Below, piece after piece: positions 26,957 through 35,993 of a DNA stretch of 64,000 nt. The notes under the pieces are model-generated. The model was given only the letters and a program-made list of their open reading frames with translations. It did not search any database and was not told where the DNA came from. Where the stretch lies: the NCBI RefSeq assembly GCF_000243275.1, contig NZ_CM001437.1:2423712-2487711 (forward strand), read 5' to 3'. The position numbers and the translations under genes were made by a program. Position 1 is the first letter of the stretch, and each line of letters starts with the position of its first letter. This stretch comes from Myroides odoratus DSM 2801 (lineage in GTDB: Bacteria > Bacteroidota > Bacteroidia > Flavobacteriales > Flavobacteriaceae).

Positions 26957-27619
26957 TTAATCCGATATTTTCATTCCTTTTTTATTAATGGTAAAAGCGC
27001 GGAATTTCACTTCCACTTGTGCTTGTCCATTTTCAAAATTACTAGCATACTCATATTGAAAGGGAATCATAACTTTGCCTTGGTTATTGATATAACCGAA
27101 TAAATTGTCTTTAGAGGCTAATGCAAGTCCCTCGGAGAAATTACCGACAAACTCATACGAAGCGGGAATTACTTTATCTCCAGTGGTGGAGAAAAAGCCC
27201 CATACACCTCCTTCATAATAAGCAATTCGCTCCTCACTACTCGTTTGTAATTCTTCATAGATGTAAGGAATGACAACCTCTCCTTTGTCATTAATTGCCC
27301 CTTGATACCCTTCAAAGGTTACAATAGAAACATTATCAACAAAAGATTCTATTTGATGAAACAAAGGTTCAATAAACAATTCCCCTGTTTTTGTTTTAAT
27401 CCCAAAAAGAGACAATTCAGGGTCTTGAAACCAACGTAAATTATTGGCAAATTTAAAATCTGGATCGTTTTTTAAATCAATAAAAACAGTATCCGAAGTC
27501 GCTTGAAGTAAAGGAATAAGGTTTTCATTCCAAGCGCTTTTAGCTTCACTCGCTCGAAGCGGAGAACTAAAGGTGCAATGAAGTCCGACAAAAAGACTAA
27601 TTGCAAAAAGGTGTTTCAT
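26957..27619 (-). CDS. secreted WG-repeat protein
   Basis: This 220-residue protein has a signal peptide (MKHLFAISLFVGLHCTF) and at least three WG-type beta-repeats with the pattern aromatic-G-x-I-N-x-x-G-x-x-x-I-P (GAINDKGEVVIPYIYEE, GFFSTTGDKVIPASYEF, GYINNQGKVMIPFQYEY). WG repeats are widespread and of unknown function, probably binding surfaces. It is the last gene of a likely unit after the AsmA-like and SDR genes. Confidence 0.8.
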   Translation of the reverse strand: MKHLFAISLFVGLHCTFSSPLRASEAKSAWNENLIPLLQATSDTVFIDLKNDPDFKFANNLRWFQDPELSLFGIKTKTGELFIEPLFHQIESFVDNVSIVTFEGYQGAINDKGEVVIPYIYEELQTSSEERIAYYEGGVWGFFSTTGDKVIPASYEFVGNFSEGLALASKDNLFGYINNQGKVMIPFQYEYASNFENGQAQVEVKFRAFTINKKGMKISD

Positions 27620-27647
27620 AAAGTGGTTGATTTTAAATCGTTTTGCA

Positions 27648-28403
27648 CTATTCAGGTTTTCTGTAAAAAGTTGTTCCGCTAGCCTGTGCTTTCGGAAAAA
27701 TAGTCATATCTGCTAATTGTACGTGATCGGGTTGATTGATTGCGTATGCAATTGCTTGTGCAATATCATCTGCACTTAATGGATCATATCCTTTGTATAC
27801 TTGATCTGCTTTCGATTGATCTCCTTTAAATCGCACCATAGAAAATTCGGTTTCTACAGCACCAGGTGCTACATTCGTTACTTTGATTCCTTTGGTATTT
27901 AAGTCAATGCGCAAACCTTTTGAAATGGATTCGACAGCAGCTTTTGAAGCACAATATACAGCTCCATTCGCATAAGTTTCTTTCCCTGCAATAGAAGATA
28001 AATTTACAATATGTCCTCCTCGATTGTGTTGTAATAGCAACGGTAAAACGGCTTTAGTGACGTAAATTAACCCTTTCACATTGATATCAATCATCGCTTC
28101 TAAATCTTCAATAGCGGCATCTTGAAAGGAAGACAAGCCATGTGCATTTCCAGCATTGTTGATTAGGATGTCGATATCTTTCCAAGCCTCAGGTAAAGAA
28201 GCAACAGCCTGAAAAACTTCTTCTTTGTTGCGAACTTCAAAGGTTAAGATATGGGTTTCAGTCGTTTGATTTAATTCTTGCGCTAATGCTTCTAATCGCT
28301 CTTTTCTTCTTCCACAAAGTATTAAACGATGATTGGGTGCTAATGCTTTGGCTGTAGCTTGCCCAATACCTGAAGATGCTCCTGTGATAAATACTGTTTT
28401 CAT
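27648..28403 (-). CDS. short-chain dehydrogenase/reductase (YdfG-like)
   Basis: This 251-residue oxidoreductase starts with the Rossmann motif TGASSGIGQATA (residues 6-17), followed by NNAGNAHG and the catalytic S...YCASK (Tyr and Lys near residues 153-157). The arginine residues after the second strand (CGRRKERL) favour NADP(H). Sequence pattern and the C-terminal FPKAQASGTTFYRK resemble the YdfG group, NADP-dependent 3-hydroxy acid dehydrogenases acting on serine-like substrates. ATG 28403 is the natural start. It lies 11 bases after the AsmA-like gene. Confidence 0.88.
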   Translation of the reverse strand: MKTVFITGASSGIGQATAKALAPNHRLILCGRRKERLEALAQELNQTTETHILTFEVRNKEEVFQAVASLPEAWKDIDILINNAGNAHGLSSFQDAAIEDLEAMIDINVKGLIYVTKAVLPLLLQHNRGGHIVNLSSIAGKETYANGAVYCASKAAVESISKGLRIDLNTKGIKVTNVAPGAVETEFSMVRFKGDQSKADQVYKGYDPLSADDIAQAIAYAINQPDHVQLADMTIFPKAQASGTTFYRKPE

Positions 28404-28414
28404 ATGCGATTGTG

Positions 28415-30703
28415 TTATAAAATAGTTTGTTTTAGACCTTGTAAAATACATAACCAAAGGTAATTGAAAAAAGACTTTTCTTCTATGCGATTTACCTTTT
28501 TTATCTCAACTTCTTTGAACTCCCCAGCGGAGTTTTTGTGAATGAACCAATTACCTACTTTAGATAGTATTTTTCGTTTCTTTTCTCCATTTTTTCGGTA
28601 TAAAGTAACCTTTAAATCCTTGTAATTCATACCGAAAGTACCCGTTGCTACTTTGTTATTCCCCGTGAAATTGAATTTAACTAAATCTAAATTCCCTTCG
28701 GTAGAGGCTTTCACATAAGGCTGTAAGAACGGTTGCATGGCTGTAGCAGGGAAGTTTTTAATGGTTCCACTAATGCGAAAATCGTCTGAGCGATTCAAAA
28801 CATTAAAAGACCAGTTGACTTGTAACGGTGCAGCATTCATAAAACTAGCCTGAATAGCCAATGTGGTCGTCGGTAATTTCGTTTGTTTATACCCGCTGTA
28901 TACATTTTGAATGGAAGCATTGAAATTCCCAAAAGTTAACTTTCCTGGTGCAACCGCCTTTTGATCGTATTCTTCATATTCTAAAGTAGAATTGACAATA
29001 TCTACCTTTTTTAGCTCCAATGTAAATGGAATATCACGTAGTTTTTTGCTAAACAAAGGTTTTATACTCATATTAAATGTCGGCGTTTTATCGCGGAATA
29101 TATTGGCATTAATATGGTCCAAGCGAACGTGATCCGCTTTGAAGAATAGCACATCTTGGGGGTCAAATCCCCAAGTATAATTGGAAAGGGTGATGGCTTT
29201 GGTTTTAACCGTAAAAATATCATCCGCATAGGTGAACATGCGCACCATCGTTTTGCGATTGTATTTAGGGGTAAGCTCCAAATTAGTACAAGTTAATGTC
29301 GTATTATGCCCTTGTATTTTATCAATTTTAATGTCGTAAAAACGACCGGTATTCCATTGAATCGCTTCAGATGAAAATGAAATTTCTTTGTAACGTACCG
29401 GAATCTTATTGGCTAACGTCTGTGCATCGAGGTGAATTTGCTCAATAGAGGCTTGAACTCCTTTGGTCTGCAAGACAACCGTGCGATCTTTTCCTTTTGT
29501 AGAAGTAAAACTTCCCTCTTGGAGGGATAGGGTATCAATTTGTACTAAATCGTCAAAAAACACATCTACCTTTTGGGTTTTGGGTTTTGTTTTCTGTTGA
29601 GATTGATGCAAATGGATATCCGGGTGTACTACCTGAATGGCTCCAATGTGTAATTCTTCTTTGGCTTTGTTTGCTACGCGTTTTAGATGTAAGCTTCCTC
29701 GTTTAATTAACCATTGATTGAGTGAATTAATAGTAATGCTATCCATATCAATAGTCGCAATGGTCAAATCAAAAGGTAAAAGCTTAGGATTGACAGCGGT
29801 CTTGACTTCTTTTTTGCGGGTGGATAATGCATTTTCTTCTACTACGACATCCACAGCAGGTGTCTGAATTTGGTCAATATGCAAGTAGAAATCCTCCTGA
29901 TTTTTGTAGCCCCAGTCAGTTCCTTTTAATAGCAAAGAAGGAGTGTCGATGGTTAAGAGACGATGTGGTAAATCGGCCTTATCCTTGGCTGTTGTCAACG
30001 GTTCAAGTAAAAGGCGCGTAGTGCTAATTTGATTGGGATTGACTTGAATCCCGTGAATCGTTAACTGTTGAGAATCTGACACTAAACTGCGTACAGAATC
30101 ACAAGAAATAATATAATCTTTATAGGTAAAGGGCATAGGTTTATCTTGGGTTTCAACGCCAAAGTGAATCCCTTTAAGTTCTGCGCTAAAGTTGTGTACT
30201 TCATGTAAACGAAGGTTTTTCTCCACATCGTGTATCAAAACATGGGCTTGTTTCACCGCAATCGTTTTGATATCAATAGCTTGAATAAACTGAAGGGGTG
30301 GTGCAGGCGTTGTATCTTTTGGAGTCGGATGTTGGAACAGTTGAATATCGGGTTGAATGATCGTAATTCCTTCTGCTGCGAGGTGATGTTTTTTGATTAA
30401 ATCCCAGAGGCCTACTTGCTTGATATCAATCTGCTTTAATTTACCTTTGAGGTAGGACAGCGTATCCGTTACCGTCGTAGCCTTGGGTTGAATGTCGATG
30501 TCTTGGATGCTTAACTTTCGCTCAGCAATCGAATAGTGAACGGATTGATAAGTTAAATCATAAGGGGAGTCGTTTTTTTCTGCGATGATTGTAGGTAAAT
30601 ACTGATTCAGGACATAGTTGATTATCCACTGACCCGAACAATATACTACCACAATAAGGATGAAAATACCCCCTATTATTTTATGTTTCTTTTTCAATCG
30701 CAT
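28415..30703 (-). CDS. AsmA-like large periplasmic protein, N-terminal membrane anchor
   Basis: This 762-residue protein has one N-terminal transmembrane helix (IIGGIFILIVVVYCSGQWI) and a long beta-rich periplasmic body with repeated patterns of the form LxIxxIDIQ and LxLxxVxI. That organisation matches AsmA/DUF748-type proteins, which form lipid-transfer grooves between membranes. The closest named family is not certain. It begins a likely operon with the SDR and WG-repeat genes. Confidence 0.6.
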   Translation of the reverse strand: MRLKKKHKIIGGIFILIVVVYCSGQWIINYVLNQYLPTIIAEKNDSPYDLTYQSVHYSIAERKLSIQDIDIQPKATTVTDTLSYLKGKLKQIDIKQVGLWDLIKKHHLAAEGITIIQPDIQLFQHPTPKDTTPAPPLQFIQAIDIKTIAVKQAHVLIHDVEKNLRLHEVHNFSAELKGIHFGVETQDKPMPFTYKDYIISCDSVRSLVSDSQQLTIHGIQVNPNQISTTRLLLEPLTTAKDKADLPHRLLTIDTPSLLLKGTDWGYKNQEDFYLHIDQIQTPAVDVVVEENALSTRKKEVKTAVNPKLLPFDLTIATIDMDSITINSLNQWLIKRGSLHLKRVANKAKEELHIGAIQVVHPDIHLHQSQQKTKPKTQKVDVFFDDLVQIDTLSLQEGSFTSTKGKDRTVVLQTKGVQASIEQIHLDAQTLANKIPVRYKEISFSSEAIQWNTGRFYDIKIDKIQGHNTTLTCTNLELTPKYNRKTMVRMFTYADDIFTVKTKAITLSNYTWGFDPQDVLFFKADHVRLDHINANIFRDKTPTFNMSIKPLFSKKLRDIPFTLELKKVDIVNSTLEYEEYDQKAVAPGKLTFGNFNASIQNVYSGYKQTKLPTTTLAIQASFMNAAPLQVNWSFNVLNRSDDFRISGTIKNFPATAMQPFLQPYVKASTEGNLDLVKFNFTGNNKVATGTFGMNYKDLKVTLYRKNGEKKRKILSKVGNWFIHKNSAGEFKEVEIKKVNRIEEKSFFNYLWLCILQGLKQTIL

Positions 30704-31030
30704 AGTTAGGTGTTAAAAACTGTTTACTCAAAGATACCATTTTAGTTACTTATTTGTGTAAAGATGTTTCAATTTTGTTTGGCTTTACATCAGCTAAAAA
30801 CTTGTTTTACTATTGATTAAGAGCTCTGTTTTATATTTAGCAGTCGTAGTATAAAAACAAAGGTATAGTTTATGTTATAGGGTCAAATAACAGCAAATTT
30901 TAGATTTATAGGCTGTATATGCTTGTACAGTGAAGAAATTGATGAGGTATTCCAATCAAGAAGAAAAGGAATCATTCGTATTGGAGGTATTATATAAAAA
31001 AAGAGAACCATTGGTTCTCTTTTTTTATGT
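30704..31030. other. gene-free stretch with a terminator
   Basis: Nothing coding is visible. A hairpin terminator AGAGAACC/GGTTCTCT with flanking A and T runs sits at 30995-31027 and serves the pentapeptide gene on the minus strand. Confidence 0.6.
30995..31027 (-). terminator. intrinsic terminator of the pentapeptide-repeat gene
   Basis: The stem AAGAGAAC/GTTCTCTT with a very short loop is bounded by A and T runs and lies directly after the stop at 31031. Confidence 0.8.
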
Positions 31031-31603
31031 TTATCGTATAATCAATTGATGTTTTCTCAATAACCCATCCAAAGCCTCTTTGGCAAAGATGGCGTTTTTT
31101 AGTTTGGTTGAATCCGGATCGATATCAAAATTGTAACTGGTGTAAAAATCAGTTTTCTCCGCTTTGGCTTTAGTGAAATTAGCACGATACAAATTACAAT
31201 TGTCGAACATGGCTTGCGATAAATCGGCTTCCATAAAATCCGCACTAATCAAGCTGCAATTGATAAAGGCTGTTTTCTTTAAATTCAAACCATAAAAGAG
31301 CGATAGTTCTAAATTACAATCCGTGAATGAAAATTCAAAAATAGTCTGATCCATCATGGTGAAGTTTACATGGGTGAAATTGCACGTTTGAAAATGACAA
31401 TTTCGCAATCCTACGTAGTTAATCGCTGCATTTCTAAAGTTGCAGTTTTTGAAATCACAATCGATAAATACAGTCGAAAGAAAGGAACACGCACTAAAAT
31501 CACAGTGGATAAATTGACAGTTTTCATACTCTCTAAACGAAATACTATTCGGTTCAAAAGTGATGTTTTCAAAGGTTTGGTCGTATATAAAATCAGGAGT
31601 CAT
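31031..31603 (-). CDS. pentapeptide-repeat protein, Qnr-like
   Basis: This 190-residue protein is built of pentapeptide repeats of the A(D/N)LXX type (for example CDFKNCNFRNAAI, ADFMEADLSQAMFDNCNLY), predicted to fold as a right-handed quadrilateral helix. Two blocks (about 10-75 and 95-150) and a C-terminal tail of the form DPDSTKLKN...LLRKHQLII resemble Qnr/McbG proteins, which mimic DNA and protect gyrase. It is shorter than Qnr (about 215), so gyrase protection is only a possibility. No neighbouring resistance gene is present. Confidence 0.75.
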   Translation of the reverse strand: MTPDFIYDQTFENITFEPNSISFREYENCQFIHCDFSACSFLSTVFIDCDFKNCNFRNAAINYVGLRNCHFQTCNFTHVNFTMMDQTIFEFSFTDCNLELSLFYGLNLKKTAFINCSLISADFMEADLSQAMFDNCNLYRANFTKAKAEKTDFYTSYNFDIDPDSTKLKNAIFAKEALDGLLRKHQLIIR

Positions 31604-31616
31604 AGGATAGGGAAAT

Positions 31617-31648
31617 TAAAAAAAGCCTAATAAAAGCAATTAGGCTTA
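31617..31648 (-). terminator. terminator of the YgiC-like operon
   Basis: The arms AAGCCTAAT and ATTAGGCTT with loop AAAAGCA are followed on the minus strand by a T run, directly after the stop at 31653. Confidence 0.75.
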
Positions 31649-31652
31649 TCAG

Positions 31653-32795
31653 TTATTCAATAATATGAGGTACAAATCTACTTTTATCTGTGGTAATTCG
31701 CTTATCACTTTCTCTAAAGGTAATGCCGCAAGGTTCTTGCCCGATGAGCCAACTGCCAATGATAAAATACCCTTTACCTTCATTCGGTAAATTGGCTAAG
31801 GCTTGACAGATATAACCCTCATCGCCATAATCGCCTTTCGTTGCCTCTACAATCTGATTGTTGATGTACAAGGTTACATTGGCTCCTTCGCGAGATAATA
31901 AGGGTTTCTTAACGAAGTTTTGCATGCCTTTAGGTTCATCAAAATACGATTCCAAGAGTAAAGGATGGTTCGGGTATAATTCCCATAAGATAGGCAGAAT
32001 CGCCTTGTTCGATAAAATCATCTTCCAAGAAGGTTCAATCCATTGCGCTTGGGCCATATCATTAGGGATGTGTAAAGCAAATCTTTCATAGATTAGCCAT
32101 TCCCACGGATATAGTTTAAAAATATCAGTAATCATCTCATCTTCCAAATCGGTAAATGTTTCACCATCCCAACCAATATCATCAATATAGATGAGTTTGG
32201 TCTCAATACCTGCTTGTATAGCACAATCGCGTAAATACTCAATATTGGTCAGATCCTCTAGCGTTTCACGCATACAAGAGAAGTGTAAAGTACTCCCTTT
32301 CATGTGGGCTTTCGCTTCTTTCCACGTTTCGATTAGTCGATCGTGTACCGAATTGAATTGGTCTCTTGAGTTGCCAAAATAAGTATTCATCCATTGCCAT
32401 TGCACGACGCCCGTCTCATATAGAGAAGTCGGCGTATCAGCATTAAATTCGAGCACTTTTAGTTGTTTTTCAACCGTATCATACACAAAGTCAAAACGAC
32501 CATAAATACTTAATTCATCATTTTCCCAAGAACGCTCAATGTGCTCATGGAAGAAAAGGGGAATCTGAAATTGATCATATAATTTATGGGTGATGACGTG
32601 ATCTACTGCTTTGAGACACATCTCCCATAAATCCGCCGTAGCCGCATAAATTTCATCCGCAAAAGGTTCAGAGATGCTATAGTAGTACTCTTCGATCCAG
32701 TACGGGATGTTATTTTCATCTGTATGATAACCAAAACCGTTCTGTTCCAATCGATCTTGCCAATTGGATTGCGGTGTAATGTATTTTATTTGCAT
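31653..32795 (-). CDS. glutathionylspermidine synthase-family ATP-grasp ligase (YgiC/YjfC-like)
   Basis: This 380-residue protein matches the GSP synthase C-terminal ligase family: the EFNADTPTSLYETGVVQWQW block near residues 120-140, the PLLSREGANVTLY glycine/arginine block near 300, and the end GITFRESDKRITTDKSRFVPH. E. coli YgiC and YjfC belong here; they lack the amidase domain and their true substrates are unknown. It ends a three-gene operon whose spacing is 1 and 9 bases. Confidence 0.85.
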   Translation of the reverse strand: MQIKYITPQSNWQDRLEQNGFGYHTDENNIPYWIEEYYYSISEPFADEIYAATADLWEMCLKAVDHVITHKLYDQFQIPLFFHEHIERSWENDELSIYGRFDFVYDTVEKQLKVLEFNADTPTSLYETGVVQWQWMNTYFGNSRDQFNSVHDRLIETWKEAKAHMKGSTLHFSCMRETLEDLTNIEYLRDCAIQAGIETKLIYIDDIGWDGETFTDLEDEMITDIFKLYPWEWLIYERFALHIPNDMAQAQWIEPSWKMILSNKAILPILWELYPNHPLLLESYFDEPKGMQNFVKKPLLSREGANVTLYINNQIVEATKGDYGDEGYICQALANLPNEGKGYFIIGSWLIGQEPCGITFRESDKRITTDKSRFVPHIIE

Positions 32796-32804
32796 GTTTT
32801 ACAA

Positions 32805-33176
32805 TTAAGAAGACGCAGTATTGTCTTTGGCTGTGTTGCCAAATCCACCACGTGCAGTTTGCTTTTTATAGGCGTCAGCTTTAGAGGTATTTGTTCCGAC
32901 ATTGGATTGTGGAGAAATACCAGGACTAGTATAGCCCATACCTCCTCCCATCATCGGACGGAAAGCCATATACCACAATAAAGCACTCCCCATACCCATT
33001 CCACCGCCACTACTGCGTTGTTGTTGATATTGGTCCGTTACTTCTGTATAGGGTGCACTGCTGTCTGCACGCATAAAAACGCGTTGTTGTTCTTCTTTCG
33101 TTTCAGTAGGTTTAGAACAAGAAGCTAAAGTGGCTGTAATTAAAACTAAAGAAACGGCTTTACTACTTTTTTTCAT
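32805..33176 (-). CDS. small lipoprotein, YgiB-like position
   Basis: This 123-residue protein has a lipoprotein signal (MKKSSKAVSLVLITATLASC) and a low-complexity body rich in S, G and M, with SSGGGMGMGSALLWYMAF near the middle. In E. coli ygiB, a DUF1190 protein, precedes ygiC; this gene has the same position and composition, so it may be the counterpart. It lies 9 bases before the ligase gene. Confidence 0.6.
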   Translation of the reverse strand: MKKSSKAVSLVLITATLASCSKPTETKEEQQRVFMRADSSAPYTEVTDQYQQQRSSGGGMGMGSALLWYMAFRPMMGGGMGYTSPGISPQSNVGTNTSKADAYKKQTARGGFGNTAKDNTASS

Positions 33177-33177
33177 A

Positions 33178-33474
33178 TTATTCTACTGTTACGTAAATTG
33201 GAATTTTTTCTAAACTGGTTGGTTGACTATCACCCCAGTCGCTAAAGTTTTTCGCTGTGGTAATTGTGTCTGCTTTTTGTTGCACCATTTTACCATTCAC
33301 CCAAATTGTTTGAGCCGTGATATGGTAGATGCTATCACCCGAAATTACGGTTTTTAACGTAACTTCTCGAGCAGATTTTTTATCTAGAGATTCTAAATTC
33401 TGTGTCGGTTGTTGTTGTGTACAAGCTGTCGCTAAAAGGGCAATAAAACTCGCTATTCCGATTGCTTTTTTCAT
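33178..33474 (-). CDS. small lipoprotein of unknown function
   Basis: This 98-residue protein has a lipoprotein signal ending LLATAC and a single small domain (ITAQTIWVNGKMVQQ). No family is recognised. ATG 33474 (MKKAIGIASF) is preferred to an upstream in-frame start at 33504. It starts the operon with the YgiB-like and YgiC-like genes. Confidence 0.6.
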   Translation of the reverse strand: MKKAIGIASFIALLATACTQQQPTQNLESLDKKSAREVTLKTVISGDSIYHITAQTIWVNGKMVQQKADTITTAKNFSDWGDSQPTSLEKIPIYVTVE

Positions 33475-33577
33475 TGGAGCAATTATTTTTAGATTGAGTA
33501 ACAAAGTTTGAAAATAAAATTTGCTTATGCAATGCTTATTTTAGAAAATGAAAGTTCTTGTAAGATAGTTAATTAAA

Positions 33578-33608
33578 TTGGGCTTCGTTGGAATTCTTTT
33601 TACTTTTG
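33578..33608 (+). promoter_or_regulatory. promoter of the AraC-family gene
   Basis: TTG at 33578-33580, a 20-base spacer and TACTTTTG at 33601-33608 match the Bacteroidetes promoter. A GAGGAG ribosome site lies at 33618-33623 before the ATG at 33627. Confidence 0.75.
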
Positions 33609-33626
33609 CTACAAAACGAGGAGGGT

Positions 33627-34502
33627 ATGGATGAAATAGCTATTTTACAAATTAATGATATAACGCATAACAATTTACAAACTGATTTTTATGCGAATAC
33701 CTTATCTCAACATCTCATTGATAATCACAGCCATATTGAGCGACCGCACAAGCATAATTTTTATGTAGGCGTTTTGTTTACGAAAGGAGAAGGCATTCAC
33801 GAAATTGACTTTAACCGTTATGAAGTAAAACCAGGATCTGTCTTTATGTTGGCGCCTGGACAAACGCATAGTTGGGAGCTATCAGAAGATATTGAAGGGT
33901 ATATCTTTTTTCATACACAGAATTTTTTGGATTTATATTTGTTGAAGGAGACCCTACGTGACTATCCCGTATTTCGTTCTGCTTTTTACCCCAATCATGT
34001 CTGCTTAAATGAATCGGATACGCAAGTATTGGCTTTTGTTTTGAATCGCATGGTGAAAGAGGTTCGACAAGAGCAGTGGAAGCGCAACCAGCAATTGGTG
34101 AGCTTAACGCTGTTGTTTTACATTGAAACCAATCGAATCTTGTTGCAAGGAGAAACCTTTAAAACGATTAACAATAACTTATATGCAACCCATTTGCAGT
34201 TGTTTGAGGAATTGATTGAAAAACACTTTGCCGAAGAGAAGTCAGCCGCTGTGTATGCGAACTGGATGAATATGACGCAAAAGCACTTGAATCGCGTGTG
34301 CAAAACAATGGTCAATCAGACAACAACGGATATTATCTTAGATCGCGTGGTTTTAGAAGCCAAACGCATGATGATTTATACCGATTATCCACTCAATGAT
34401 ATTGCGTCTATTTTAGGGTATGATGATTACTCTTATTTTTCCAAACTATTCAAGAAAAGAGTAGGAGAAACGCCTAAAGAATTCTTTAAACGATACCAAT
34501 AA
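33627..34502 (+). CDS. AraC-family transcriptional regulator
   Basis: This 291-residue protein has an N-terminal cupin-like sensor (PHKHNFYVGVLFTKGEGIHEIDF, about residues 40-65, with LAPGQTHSWEL) and a C-terminal double helix-turn-helix ending DIASILGYDDYSYFSKLFKKRVGETPKEFFKRY, the AraC signature. ATG 33627 is chosen because the longer frame from 33588 includes the promoter. Its ligand and target are unknown. Confidence 0.9.
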   Translation: MDEIAILQINDITHNNLQTDFYANTLSQHLIDNHSHIERPHKHNFYVGVLFTKGEGIHEIDFNRYEVKPGSVFMLAPGQTHSWELSEDIEGYIFFHTQNFLDLYLLKETLRDYPVFRSAFYPNHVCLNESDTQVLAFVLNRMVKEVRQEQWKRNQQLVSLTLLFYIETNRILLQGETFKTINNNLYATHLQLFEELIEKHFAEEKSAAVYANWMNMTQKHLNRVCKTMVNQTTTDIILDRVVLEAKRMMIYTDYPLNDIASILGYDDYSYFSKLFKKRVGETPKEFFKRYQ

Positions 34503-34534
34503 AAAAAGTCCTTACGCGAGTAAGGACTTTTTTG
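34501..34534. terminator. bidirectional terminator between AraC and tRNA-Trp
   Basis: The stem AAGTCCTTAC with loop GCGA and its complement GTAAGGACTT is bounded by A and T runs. Confidence 0.85.
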
Positions 34535-34605
34535 CACGGGTGGAGGGATTCGAACCCCCATCAACGGTTTTGGAGACCGCTATTCTACCCTTGAACTACA
34601 CCCGT
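34535..34605 (-). tRNA. tRNA-Trp (anticodon CCA)
   Basis: On the minus strand the 71-base gene folds as a cloverleaf: acceptor ACGGGTG/CACCCGT with discriminator G, D-stem GTTC/GAAT, anticodon stem GCGGT/ACCGT with loop CTCCAAA (anticodon CCA), and a T-arm with TTCGAAT. CCA is not encoded. It follows the terminator of the AraC gene and is not part of an rRNA operon here. Confidence 0.95.
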
Positions 34606-34649
34606 TTCTGTTTCAAGTGGTGCAAAGATAAATAACTTTTTGAAAGAAA

Positions 34650-35018
34650 CTATTCTTTTTTGTAAAATATGTTTAACCAAATTATACGGGATAATCGGTA
34701 GTTAAAAGTCCAACATAAAAGTAGAACAACTACAATGGCGATAAAGGTTTGAAGGAGAGTAATATGCACGTCAAAAAGTGCATTGATGATTAATCTCAAT
34801 ACCATTACTGCACACATTTCTGCAACTGTAAGACCATAGCTTACATACATCCCTCCAAAGTAGAAACCTGTTTCTCTATGGAAATTATAATGGCAATGAG
34901 AACACTCTTTCGCCATTTTGGGCATGCGCATTGTAACGGGATTCCCCTTATCATAGAATAAATCTTCCTTGCCGCAGTTAGGGCATTTTCCACTTAAAAC
35001 TCTTGATATGTATGACAT
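34650..35018 (-). CDS. DUF983 membrane protein with zinc-ribbon-like start
   Basis: This 122-residue protein begins SGKCPNCGKEDLFY and continues ECSHCHYNFHRETGFYFGGMY, two CxxC pairs as in the DUF983 family. Two hydrophobic segments follow (near residues 55-75 and 83-105). The family has no established function. The start at 35018 is used because a near-consensus -7 box lies just upstream at about 35035-35042. Confidence 0.8.
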   Translation of the reverse strand: MSYISRVLSGKCPNCGKEDLFYDKGNPVTMRMPKMAKECSHCHYNFHRETGFYFGGMYVSYGLTVAEMCAVMVLRLIINALFDVHITLLQTFIAIVVVLLLCWTFNYRLSRIIWLNIFYKKE

Positions 35019-35211
35019 AAGATTATTTTTATGCAAAGTAAAGTAAAAATACTGAAATGTATAGGTTTTAAAATGCTGTATTTTGGTACAATTCAGACAT
35101 TTTAGCTGCTGTTTTCGTATTTGTTGTTGTTTTATTTTATCGCTATAGCGTTGATTGTCTTGAAAAAGGTAAAAAGCATTAGGACATTGATACCAGACAG
35201 TAAAGTCAAGA

Positions 35212-35247
35212 TAAAAAAAACAGCAGTAAACCTTAATTTACTGCTGT
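35212..35247 (-). terminator. intrinsic terminator of the helical secreted-protein gene
   Basis: The arms ACAGCAGTAAA and TTTACTGCTGT with loop CCTTAA lie just beyond the stop at 35265 and are followed on the minus strand by a T run. Confidence 0.8.
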
Positions 35248-35264
35248 TGATTGGGAAAGTAGTA

Positions 35265-35993
35265 TTATTCCGCTGCTTGTTCTTCTGTATACGATGATTC
35301 TTCTACTGCTTCTTCTTCACCTTCACCAGTTGTATTTTCTCTAATGTTTAAATACTTTAAAGGATTAGATGGAGCTTCTCCACTGTAGTAATCATCAAAC
35401 TCTTTGACCAAATTCGCAATTTCTTCTAAGGACATTACTTCGCTTTCTTCTCCAGAAGCATTGTAGTATTCCATTAGTCTCAGGCGATCTGTCTCATATT
35501 TTTTGCGAAGGGTATTTTTCTGTGCTCCATAAATTGCACGGTCCATACCATATTTTCTGTAAATCTCTTTTTGATCCGCTTTATAAACAGCATCCAACGC
35601 TTTTAAATCTGCTTTTAAACCGTCATCTTTGATATTAGCTAAATCATATTCAACTTTCTTTTGCGCCCAAACATCCATTTGATCTTTGGTTAAGGTACGT
35701 TGAATGAATAGTTGATACGAGTCCTTTACTTTTTTTTCCGTTTCTTTTTTCTCAACAGGCAACATGTCTGTTCTGTCGTTTAACGCTTGTAGGTCTCTTT
35801 TGATGTATTCGTTTTTAACGACAAAAGAAGCTTCTTGTTTTTGACTTAATCCCAATTCGGCTTTGTGCTGAAGGATGTTCTCTATATCTTTATAAACAAT
35901 AACATCACTGCTACTTTGAATAACTGGTTTTCTTTGCCCATAGGACACCGAAAAAGCCAATAGTAGAATGGATAGTGAGATAATCTTTTTCAT
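35265..35993 (-). CDS. secreted helical protein, Spy/CpxP-like, unknown function
   Basis: This 242-residue protein has a signal peptide (MKKIISLSILLLAFSVSYGQ) and a mostly helical, charged body with LGLSQKQEASFVVKNEYIK and LTKDQMDVWAQKK segments typical of flavobacterial proteins that resemble Spy/CpxP or Fasciclin-less sensors. The C-terminal tail is acidic (TGEGEEEAVEE). It is transcribed alone. No specific family is assigned. Confidence 0.55.
   Translation of the reverse strand: MKKIISLSILLLAFSVSYGQRKPVIQSSSDVIVYKDIENILQHKAELGLSQKQEASFVVKNEYIKRDLQALNDRTDMLPVEKKETEKKVKDSYQLFIQRTLTKDQMDVWAQKKVEYDLANIKDDGLKADLKALDAVYKADQKEIYRKYGMDRAIYGAQKNTLRKKYETDRLRLMEYYNASGEESEVMSLEEIANLVKEFDDYYSGEAPSNPLKYLNIRENTTGEGEEEAVEESSYTEEQAAE

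Noticed and set aside
31031..31603. Firm call as a quinolone-resistance Qnr gene
   Set aside because: It is shorter than Qnr and only the tail pattern agrees, so only pentapeptide-repeat is asserted.
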